Source: Closterium sp. NIES-65 (lineage: Eukaryota; Streptophyta; Zygnematophyceae; Desmidiales; Closteriaceae). From it: a stretch of DNA of 64,000 bases. The first letter of the stretch is position 1, and each line of letters begins with the position of its first letter. The position numbers and the translations under genes were made by a program. This document shows, one piece after another, positions 32,347-42,900 of the stretch. The notes below the pieces were generated by a model. It saw only the letters and a list, made by a program, of their open reading frames with translations. It did not search any database and had not been told where the DNA came from. The DNA is taken from NCBI GenBank assembly GCA_948144175.1, contig CANXME010002524.1, positions 62,001-126,000 of the forward strand. Direction: 5' to 3'.

Positions 32347-35300
32347 CAAGAGGTGAGCAAGTGAGGCAAGACTGGGACAAGTCCCAGCTGAGTGCAGAAG
32401 CGCTGATGATCACAAGGCGGAAGTGCCTTGGTGAAAACATCAGCAGTGTTGGCCTCAGAGGCCACGTACGCAAGTCGCAACTAACCACGCTGCTGCAGCT
32501 CACGAGCAAGAAAGTAGCGGAGAGCAATGTGCTTCGTTCTGTGCTCCAGGCGCTGCTCTCGACACAAGGCCAGCATGTCCTTGTTGTCTACGTACAGAAC
32601 TGGAGGAGAACGAGGCGGCTCTCCAAGGTCAGTCAGCAGGTAGGTGAGCCAGCGAAGCTCCTGAGCAGCCATGGCCCCGGCGTAGATCTCAACCTCACAA
32701 CTGGAGCCGAGAACAGAAGACGAGCGAGTAGCCCGCCACGAAACAGAGCCGGAACCAAGACTGAAGGTGTAACCCTGCGACGACTGCTGAGTAGCCTGGT
32801 CGTCAGCCCAAGAAGCGTCCGCGTGCCCAGTGAGGACCACTGGACTCCGCCCTCCAAGCACTAGCCCCATGCCCGACGTGCTGCACAAGTAGCGCAACAC
32901 CCTCTTCGCTGCAGCCATGTGCTCTGGTCGGTGTCTCCCAGGAGCAACATAGCGTGCCAAGATGCTAAGAGGGTATGCAAGGTCAGGTCGTGTGCAGGTC
33001 ATGAGGTACATGAGGCAGCCAACAAGCTCTGGGTACGGGCCACTCGACTCTACGGACTCATCCGAAGGCAGAGCTGAGAGCGAGTGGCGAGTAGACAGAG
33101 AAGTGGCCTGAGGCAAGGAGTACGTGAAGCCGAAGCGCTGAAGGACCTGCTGCACCATGTGTGACTGAGTCAAGGTAATGGTGCGGCGTGCTCTGTCCCG
33201 AGTGATCTGCAAGCCAAGGTAGCTGCGCAGTTCACCCAGGTCTGTGCACGTGTGTCTCTTCAGCAGCTCGGACTTCACGTAGGCGAGTCCAGCAGTGTCC
33301 GCTATGGCAAAGACCAAGTCGTCGACGTACACGAGGATGTAGAACGGCGGTAGAGAAGTGTCGGTGCGCAGAAACAACGACGGGTCAGCAGTAGAGGGAG
33401 CAAACCCAAGAGCCGCAAGCGTAGTCCTCAGTGTGTCCTGCCACTCACGCGGTGCTTGGCGGAGACCGTAGACTGGCCGTCGGAGGCTCCACTGGGTGCC
33501 AGGAGGGAAAGTCCCAGTGAAGCCAGGTGGACGGCGCAGCCATATCTCCTCGTGCAGGCTACCCTGCAAGAAAGCAGTGCTGAAGTCAAGAGAGTGGAGC
33601 TCGTAGTCGCGCTGAGCGGCTATGTGCAGCAGCACCCGAAGAGTGGTCATCTTCGGGGTGGGAGAGAAGGTGTGAAAGTAGTCAGCTCCCTGCCGCTGAC
33701 TGAAGCCACGAGCCACGTACCGCGCCTTGAAGACAGGTGGAGAGCCCGGCGGCCGATTCACCCTGAAGATCCACATCCCACTGACGATGTTCGCCCCAGG
33801 AGGGGGAACGGCGTCAACGTAGGTGCCTGTGGACTTCCAGGAAGCCATCTCTGCATCCATAGCTGCCTGCCACTAAGAGGAGTAGCGACCCTCTACGGCC
33901 TCCGCGTAAGAGCGCGGAGTCGGGATGTCTAGTGCATCCGGGTCTCCCTCAGGGGCAAGCAGTACAGACGCGAGATGAGGTGAAGCAGCAGCCAGACACA
34001 GAAACTCCTCCTGCCTGTCCTCAAGGACGTCTGTGCCAAGAGCACACTCACCCCTGACGGACGGAGGACAGACAGACGCAGACTCAGCAACAAGACTAGC
34101 AGCGTAGTCTAGACGACAGCGAGCAGCAAAGTCGACGAGCTCAGCAACAAGAGCAGACGCAGCAGTGGACTCAAACGAGGGGTCAGTGACGACAGTAGCA
34201 AGGAGACGCGTGACAGTAGGACTGGCAGCACGAAGAGATTCCGACTCAGGGTCGGCAAGCGCAGGAAGAGAGGACTCAGGAGGAGAGGGCAAAGGGGCAC
34301 GCAGAGGAGCAGTGGACAGACGCAGAGACATCTGGTGCGTGCCAGGGACAGGGGGAGGACGCTGACTCGAACTGCGACCACTAGTGCGAGCAGCACGAAC
34401 AGGCGATGCAGGACGAGACGCAGGCTCACGACGCTCAGCAAGACCTCCAGTAGGACCAGTGTAGGGAGACGGAGAAGGGAGTGGTGAGGCCGGCGGTAAC
34501 TGTGACTGCGACTGGACAGGCAGTGGACACTCTAAGAGAGGAGGAAGACCAAGAACCTGCTGAAAGAGCGGAACAAAGTACGGCCGAGGCTGCGCGGCGG
34601 CACCAGACACAGTAGGGACAGCATCAGCACCCTCAGCACCTCCGGCAGCACCATCGCCAACAGCACCTCCAGCGGCAGGACCTCCAGCAGCACCAGCAGC
34701 ACCCGCAGCAAGACCACCACCAGGATAGTAGTAGTCTCAGAACCAACACCCTCAGCAGCTCCAGCTCCAGGCGGACCCGCAGGCCCAGCAGCTCCGGGAC
34801 CGGCGGCACCAGCACCCTCAGCGGCCGAAGAAGCGCCAGCTCCAGCAGTACGCCTCCAGCGGCGAGCAAACCACTCACGCAGCTCCTGTGGAGAGAGTGG
34901 CTCCCGCCGAGACGAAACACCCGGAGAACCTCCAGGCCCAGCACCGCTAGACGCCACAAGGGGAGGTCCAGTGGCCGCAGGCTCCACACCTCCAGGCTCA
35001 GCAGCTCCAGACGCAGCACCCCCAGGCTCAGCACCCTCAGGCTCAGCACCCACGCGCGCAGCACCCCCAGAGTCAGCACCCCAAGGCTCACCACCCCCAG
35101 GCTCAGAACCACCAGAGGCAGCACCCCCAAGCTCAGCACCCCCAGGCTCAGCACCCACAGACCCAGCACCCCCAGGCTCAGCACCCCCAGGCTCAGCACC
35201 CCCAGCAGTACCTGAGTCACCAGCAACCTCGACCGGCTCGACTGCATCTACCTGGGACACACCTGAAGGGGCAGTACCCTGAGGGGGGAGGGGGTCTACC

Positions 35301-38237
35301 GGGGGGGTACCTGGCACAAGGAAGTGCGGTGGCGGCGGGAGGGAAGGAGTGCGGTAGAAGGGGACGGACTCGTCGAACGTGACGTCCTGGGAGGACAGAA
35401 CACGACGAGAGGAGGGGTGGTAGAACTGCCACCCTGGGGCGTCAGGGGGGAAGCCTAGGAAGACACAGAAGCAGCACCAGGGGACAGCTTGTCCGCACAC
35501 AGGTCGCGGACAAACACCCGAGATCCCCAGACACGGAACGCAGACGCATCGCCGACCTTCCCGTCCACAGCAGAGCTGGGGAGGTCTCCAGCCAGGAGAC
35601 CCTGGGGTGAAGGTTGAGCTGATGCGCCGCGTACCGAACCGCAAACGGCCACAGAAAATGGGGGGCAGCCGCATGTATCATGGACGTACGAGCATCGTCC
35701 ATGACCATGCCAATGCGGCGCTCAGCAATCCCATTTTGTTGTGGAGAGTCTTGAAGCGTGAAGGTCTGGCGGATGCCTCGTGCACGACAGTAGGCTCGCA
35801 GAAGGCCAGAGGAGAACTCTCCGCCTCGGTCAGAGTGCAGACGCAGAACAGGAAAGTCCGAGCCGAAGCTCGTCCTGAGCTGGAGACGAGCCGCGCAGAT
35901 TCAGTCGATCAACACCTCAGTGACATCACCCTTGCTGCGCAAGGGGAAGACTGTGGTGTAACGTGAGTAGTCGTCAACCACCAGTAGGAAGTAGCGCTCG
36001 TGACCCTGTCCACGGACGCGGGCCGGGCCCCACACGTCCATGTGAAGCGTCTGCAGAGGAGCCTCTGTCGGGGGAAACTGGGAGGAGTGAGGGGCAGCCC
36101 GGAGCCGCCCCTCGACACAGGGGACACAGGAAGGTCCTGGCCCCGAAGGAAGGGGAGGGAGAGACCGGGGGAGACCAGAGACAAGGACACGGGAAGCCAT
36201 GCCCCGAAGACGAGGCAAGGAGGGGTGGCCAAGACGGTGGTGCTACAAGAGAGTCTCGTGAGACAGGAGGCGACACGAGCAGGGGGCAGACTCAGGACCA
36301 GACCTGGACGCAACAGCAAACACCTGACCCGACGCAGCTACCTGGCCAGACGCAGGGACTGGAGGAGACTCAGTGGTCACGGTGTAGAGACTCGACCCGG
36401 GCCGACGCGAAAACGTGGCTAGGTGTCGGCCTGTGCGGGCGTCCGAGCAGTGGGTCACCCGCTGACTCGCAGGAGTAAACTGGTGAACCCCCGCATCCTG
36501 CAGGTCAGCACCACTCACCAAGTTCGTCGAATACGAGGGGAGGTACAGACCCGACAGGGTGCCCGAGGGGGCAGCCGGACACGAGAGGACAGTGGAGAAG
36601 TGAGAGAGGACAGGACCCCCAGAGGGGTCAGCCAGGGAGACTGCAACCGGCCGACCAAGCGGCGTGAGTGTGGTGCGGTCTCGAAAGAAGGAGCGAGAAG
36701 CCCCTGAGTCAAGTGTGAAGGTGAGGGAGGCCGAAGCCGACTCGGTACCTAAGAGTGCAGCCTCACCAGTACCTGAGAGTGCAGACGCACTGGCACCTAG
36801 AGCAGTAGCGTCACAAGCACCTAGCGCAGCAGTACCAATGCCCGGGTCGGGCGGAAAACACCGGTAACAGTCACCCTCATCACTAATAGTCACAGCATAC
36901 ATGGCAGCAAGGTTAGCATCAAAGTCAAGATCAAAGATCGCTACGTCAGCCCTAGACAGCTCTCCCCAACGGAGAATCTCACTAGCCTCGGGGAACTGCT
37001 GACGCAAAGCGTCTGTCAAGCGGACAAAGCAGCGCTGGGTGGAGTGGGCACCCCCACACTGCTCACCCGCGCGGCCGCCGGAACGAAGAACGTAGGTGCA
37101 CGGGCCAAGACCCCCACCACGCTGACGCTGCGTGTACCACTCACGGAGCTGCTGAGGCGAGGGGATGTCCCGAGACCGCTGCTGCTGCTGCTCCTGCTGC
37201 TGGCGGTGACCACCACCAGAGCCGCTCCGCTGCGGGGCACTACCCCGACCGGCTCCACCTCCTCCGCCACCGCCGCCTCCACCTCCGCCACCACTGCCGC
37301 CTCCGCTCCCACCGCTGCCGCCGCCACCGCCGCCGCCTCCGCTGCCGCCACCACCACCACCACCACCCCCACTCCCACTGCCACCCCCACTCCCTCCGCC
37401 ACCGCCACTGCCACCTCCACCGCCCCCGCCAGCTCCACCCGCGCCCTTGCCCCCCTTGCCCTTGCCAGGGCGGCGTCTCCCGCTAGGGGCAGACGCCGCG
37501 CCGACCGACTCAAGACCAAGCAGGTCGGCAGCAGCAGCAGAGGCAACAGAGGGCAGCAGGGGGGAAGGAGAACACCCCTCAAAGATGGGGGTGCGCGGGT
37601 CACCACGAGAGGCTCCTACAGCGACTATGCTCTTCTCCGCCGCTAGGAGGGCCTTCTCGAGGAGGTCGACAGTGAGGGTGGTGGGACAGACTGAGAGGAA
37701 GTGGTCCCTGACTACGCGAAGGGAGTCAGGGAGGCGAGTGACTATGTAATAGAGAGTGATGTACATGGGGGGGGGGTTCCTGGCGCAGAACTCAGCAGGA
37801 AGTGCGGCGTGGTAGCGAGTGTCAGAAGTGCGGAGGTGCGTGATGAGGTCAGCGATTGTAGGAAAGGCAGCAAGGTCAGGAAAGAGGTACGGTAGCATGA
37901 GGCGGCTCAGTGCAGCAGTGGCAGGGGAAGAGTAGCGTGCAACTACAGCGTCGTACAAGGTCTGAGCACTCTTGTACTGACTAAAGTGCGTGCGCTCAGT
38001 GGTAGGCAGGTGGCGACGCACAGCAAGACGTGCAGCAGCATCGCGGGTGGCCCACTGAGAGCAAACAGTGGGGTCAGCATCAGCAGCAGGAGCAGGGGAG
38101 GCGCCAGAGGTGAGGTCAAAGAGAGAAAGACCGTCCGCCCTATCGCACTGTAAAAACAGCTGCAGGTCGTCGACCCAGACCTCAAAGTCAATGGCTCGAC
38201 CCTCAGTGTCAAAAGCGAGGACACTAGGGGTAGCCAT
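32347..38237 (-). pseudogene. Broken Gag-Pol of element F
   Basis: ATG at 38235-38237. One open frame covers Gag, the Gly-rich tract, the x13 zinc knuckle (about 37030-37100) and protease LDSGAS, to an amber at 36243-36245 where relatives have Trp of LWHHRLG. The integrase core follows with TGA in place of Trp near 35898 and frameshifts near 35480-35700. The IN-RT linker holds 15-bp Gly/Ala/Glu repeats (34980-35215). A further amber at 33873-33875 replaces Gln of SSQWQ. RT and RNase H (33860-32484) are open with YVDD intact, then an amber at 32481-32483 replaces Gln, and the end is TGA at 32347. Confidence 0.92.
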
Positions 38238-38329
38238 GACGATAGACTAGCAGTGCAAGCAGTGGGGGAAGGGCACGCAGTAGCAGTGGGGCTGTGCTCA
38301 CCAGATAGGGCAGGTCGGGCGGCTCGTCA

Positions 38330-38775
38330 GTAGTGCGGCTCGGCTGCTGCTGCTGGGCGGCTCGGCTGTACTGCGGCTCGGCGGCCCAGCGGCTCGGCGG
38401 CTGCTGCTGGGCGGCTCGGTTGGACTGCGGCTCGGCGGCCCGGCGGCTCGGCGGCTGCTGCTGGGCGGCTCGGCTGCTACGGTACCGGGCGGCGTGGCGG
38501 GTGGTTGCTCGGGCGGCTCGGCAGGAGGGGAGACCGGCGGGGCCGCGAAGGTGTGGGCGGCGGAGCCGCGACGTGAGGGCGGCGGGGCCGCGAAGGTGAG
38601 GGCGGCGGGGCCGCGTAGGTGAGGGCAGCGGGGCCGAGAAGGTGAGGGCGGCGAGGCCGCGAAGGTGAGGGCGGCGGCGCCGCGTAGGTGAGGGCGGCGG
38701 GGCCGCGACGTGAGGGCGGCGGGGCCGCGACGTAAGGGCGACGGGTCCGCGTAGGTAAGGGCCTCGGGGCGCGCT
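38330..38775. repeat. GC-rich leader minisatellite of element F
   Basis: GGCGGCTCGGCGGCTGCTGC-type units, then GTGAGGGCGGCGGGGCCGCG-type units of about 23 bp. Confidence 0.8.
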
Positions 38776-38794
38776 TCGGTGGGCCCTAGGAACA

Positions 38795-38824
38795 GTCCCT
38801 AGGAGGGGACCTGCTCTGATTCCA
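38795..38824 (-). other. Primer-binding site and leader hairpin, element F
   Basis: TGGAATCAGAGC abuts the LTR. Hairpin GTCCC-6 nt-GGGAC at 38795-38810. Confidence 0.8.
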
Positions 38825-38955
38825 TGTGAAGAAGTGAACGCGAATGAATGAACTATGAATGAAGTGGGTATAAGTACTAACCCTTATTGGGTTGTACCCC
38901 CTATGGGATACCCCACTATAGCCTACACAAAAGCATAAGCTATAATGTTCTGACA
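38825..38955 (-). repeat. 5' LTR of element F
   Basis: 131 bp; partner at 32001-32131. Confidence 0.95.
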
Positions 38956-39480
38956 CGTCGGCCCCGCTACGGCCCCGCTTAAGCCCCGCTACGGCCCCGC
39001 TACGGCCCCGCTACGGCCCCACTACAGCCCTGCTACGGCCCCGTCGGCCCCGCTACGGCTCCGCTTAGGCCCCGTCGGCCCCACTACGGCCCCGCTTAAG
39101 CCCCACTACGGCCCCGCTACGGCCCCACTACGGCCCCGCTACGGCCCCGTCAGCCCCGTCGGCCCCGCTACGGCCCCGCTTTGGCCCCGTCGGCCCCGCT
39201 ACGGCCCCGCTTAGGCCCCGCTACAGCCCCGCTACGACCCCGCTACGGCCCCGTCGGCCCCGCTTAGGCCCCGCTACGGCCCCACGACGGCCCCGCTACG
39301 GCCCCGTCGGCCCCGCTTAGGCCCCGCTACGGCCCCGCTACGGCCCCGTCGGCCGCGCTACGGCCCCGCTACGGCCCTGCTACGGCCCCGCTACGGCCCC
39401 GCTTCGGCCCCGCTTAGGCCCCGCTACGGCCCCGCTGCGGCCCCACTTCGGCCCCGTCGGCCCCTCTACGGCCCCACTTA
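38956..39480. repeat. 12-bp leader minisatellite of element E
   Basis: About 40 copies of GCCCCGCTACGG with GTCGGCC and TTAGG variants. The array also covers 31905-32000, so it was cut in two by element F. Confidence 0.92.
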
Positions 39481-39900
39481 GGCCCCACTGCGGCCCCGTC
39501 GCCACCGCGGCCCCGTCGCCACCGCGGCCCCGCCCACCCTTGCGGCCCGCCGCCACCTGCGACCTCGCCACCACCTGCGACCCTGCCTCCCAGCGCCCGC
39601 AACGCCGACCAGCCAAACCGCCGGCCTCCCGAGCCGCCCAGCAGCTGAGCCGCCCGACAGCCGAGCCGCCCAGCACCGTGCAGCCGAGCCGCCCAGCAGC
39701 CGAGCCGCCCAGCAGCCGAGCCGCCTGACAGCCGAGTCGCCCCGCACCAGCAGCCGAGCCGCCCAGCAGCCGAGCCGCCCAGCAGCCGAGCCGACCTACA
39801 GCCGAGTCGCCGGACAGCCGAGCCGCCGAGCAGCCCGATCGCTCCACCTACCTGATAAGAGCACAGTCTCTGCCACTGCACTGCCCTGCCTCCTGCTGTT

Positions 39901-42900
39901 ATGGCTTCTCCTAGCGTTCTCGCCTTTGACGCTGAGGGTCGGGCAGTGGACTTTGAGGTATGGGTAGATGATCTGCAGCTTTTCCTGCAGTGCGATAGGG
40001 CAAACGGCCTCTCCCTATTTGACCTCACTTCTGGTGCCTCCCCTGCCCCTGCTGCTGATGCTGACGCCGCTGTTCGCTCACAGTGGGCCACACGTGACGC
40101 TGCTGCTCGCCTTGCTGTGCGCCGCCACTTACCAACCACTGAGCGTGCACACTTTAGCCAGTACAAGAGTGCTCAGACCTTGTACGATGCTGTAGTTGCA
40201 CGCTACTCTTCCCCTGCCACTGCTGCACTGAGCCGCCTCATGCTACCGTACCTCTTCCCTGACCTTGCTGCCTTTCCCACTGTTGCTGACCTCATTACGC
40301 ACCTCCGCACTAGTGACACTCGCTACCGCGCTGCGCTTCCTGCTGAGTTCTGCGCCAAGAACCCCCCCCCCATGTACATCACCCTCTACTACATAGTCAC
40401 CTGTCTCCCTGACTCTCTCCGTGTAGTCAGGGACCACTTCCTCTCTGTTTGCCCCACCACTCTCACCGTTGACCTCCTCGAGAAGGCCCTCCTAGCGATA
40501 GAGAAGAGCATAGTCGCTGTAGGAGCCTCTCGTGGTGACCCTCGCACCCCCGTCTTTGAGGGGTGCTCTCCCTCCACCCTCTTGCCCTCTGTTGCCTCTG
40601 CTGCTGCGGCCGACCTCGTTGGTTTCGAGTTAGTCGGCGCTGCGTCTGCCCCGAGCGGGAGACGCCGCACCGGCAAGGGCAAGGGGGGCAAGGGCACTGG
40701 AGGAGGTGGAGGGGGCGGTGGAGGGAGTGGTGGAGGCGGTGGAGGGAGTGGGGGTGGTGGTGGGAGTGGTGCTGGGGGTGGCGGCGGCGGCGGCAGCAGT
40801 GGAGGCGGCGGAGGCGGTGGAGGTGGCGGAGGGAGCGGAGGCGGCGGAGGTAGTGGAGGAGGCGGAGGTGGAGGAGGTGGCGGAGGCGGCGGAGGCGGCG
40901 GCGGCAGCGGAGGCGGCGGTGGTGGAGCGAGTCGCGTCTCTGCGTCGAGGAGTGGCACCGGTGGTGGTCAGCGCCAGCAGCAGCAGCGGAGTGGTGTGAC
41001 CCTGTCCCCTCAGCAGCTTCGTGAGTGGTACACTGCACGCCAGCGCGGTGGGGGTTTTGGTCCCTGCTCTTACGTTCTCCGTACCGGCGACCGCATTGGT
41101 GAGCAGTGCGGGGGTCCGCACTCCACCCAGCGCTGCTTTGGTCACCTGACGGATGCGTGGCGTCGCCAGTTCCCTGAGGCGTCAGAGATCCCTCCCTGGG
41201 GAGATCTGGCTAAGGCCGGGGTTGCTATCTTTGATCTTGACTTTGATGCTATTCTTGCTGCCATGTATGATGTTGTTGATAGTGTTGAGGGTGCCTGTTA
41301 CCTGTGTGTACCGCATGACCCAGGCATTGAGGCTACTGCGCCAGGTGCTGGTGAGATTGCTGCTCTAGGTGCTAGTGCGTCTGCTGCCCCAGGTGCCAGT
41401 GCGTCTGCCGCCCCAGGTGCTGGTGAGTCTGCTCTCTCAGGTACTACGTCGGCTCAGGCCTTCCACACCTTCACCCTGGACTCGGGTGCGTCCCGCTCCT
41501 TCTTTCGAGACCGCACCACTCTTACGCCGCTTAGTCGGCCGGTTGCAGTCTCCCTAGCAGACCCCTCTGGGGGTCCTGTCCTTACTAGCTTCTCCACTGT
41601 CCTTCCGTGCCCTGCAGCCCCCTCTGGCACCCTATCTGTTCTCTACCTCCCCTCGTTCTCTACGAACTTGGTGAGTGGAGCGGACCTACAGGATCGAGGG
41701 GTTGACCAGTTCACTCCTGCGAGTCAGCGAATGACCCACTGCACGTGGGCTCGGATAGGCCGACACTTGGCCACGTTCACCCGTTGGCCAGGGTCGAGCC
41801 TGTACACCCTTACTGCTGAGTCTCCTCCTACTGCTGAGTCTGCCCAGGTAGCTGCGTAGAGTCAGGTGTTTGCTGCGGCGTCCAGGTCTGATCCTGAGTC
41901 TGCCCCCTGCTCGTGTCGTCTGCTGTCCCACCAGACTCTCCTTTGGCACCACCGCCTTGGTCACCCCTCCTTGCCTCGTCTCCAAGGCATGGCTTCCCGT
42001 GTCCTTGTCTCTGGTCTTCCTCTGTCTCTCCCTCCCCTACCTCCGGGGCCTGGCCCTACCTGCGTTCCCTGCGTCGAGGGGCGACAGCGCGCCGCCCCTC
42101 ACTCCTCCAAGTTTCCTCCGACAGAGGCTCCGCTGCAGACTCTACACATGGACGTGTGGGGCCCAGCCCGCGTCAGTGGGCAGGGGAGAGAGCGGTACTT
42201 TCTGCTGGTCGTTGACGACTACTCGCGTTACACCACAGTCTTCCCCTTGCGCAGCAAGGGTGACGTCACTAAGGTGTTGATCGACTGGATCCGCGCAGCT
42301 CGTCTCCAGCTCAGAGAGAGTTTCGGCTCGGACTTTCCTGTTTTGCGTCTGTACTCGGACAGAGGAGGGGAGTTTTCCTCTGTCCGTCTGGGAGCCTTCT
42401 GTCGAGCACAGGGCATCCGCCAAACCTTCACGCTTCCGGACTCTCCACAGCAAAATGGGATTGCTGAGCGCCGCATTGGCATGGTCATGGACGTCGCGCG
42501 TACGTCCCTGATGCATGCGGCTGCCCCCCATTTTCTGTGGCCATTTGCGGTTCAGTACGCGGCGCATCAGCTCAACCTTCAGCCCCAGGTCTCCTTGCCA
42601 GAGACCTCCCCCGCCTTGCGGTGGACAGGGAAGGTTGGCGATGCGTCTGCGTTTCGGGTCTGCGGATCTCGGGCGTTTGTCCGCGACTTGTCTGCGGACA
42701 AGCTGTCCCCCCGTGCTGTTCCTTGCGTCTTCCCTGGCTTCCCCCCTGACGCGTCTGGCTGGCAGTTTTACCACCCCACCACGCGCCGTGTTCTGTCCTC
42801 CCAGGACGTCACCTTTGACGAGTCGGTGCCTTACTACCATCTCTTCCCCTACCGCACTGCGCCCCTCCCCCCGCCGCCGCTCTTCCTTGCGCCAGGTGCT

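Larger units (their letters stand above)
32001..38955 (-). mobile_element. Copia element F
   Basis: 131-bp LTRs at 32001-32131 and 38825-38955 differ at 4 positions. Target duplication CGTCG is at 31996-32000 and 38956-38960, within the leader minisatellite of E. Primer-binding site TGGAATCAGAGC lies at 38813-38824 and the polypurine tract at 32132-32143 (element strand ATGGGGGTG). Confidence 0.97.
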
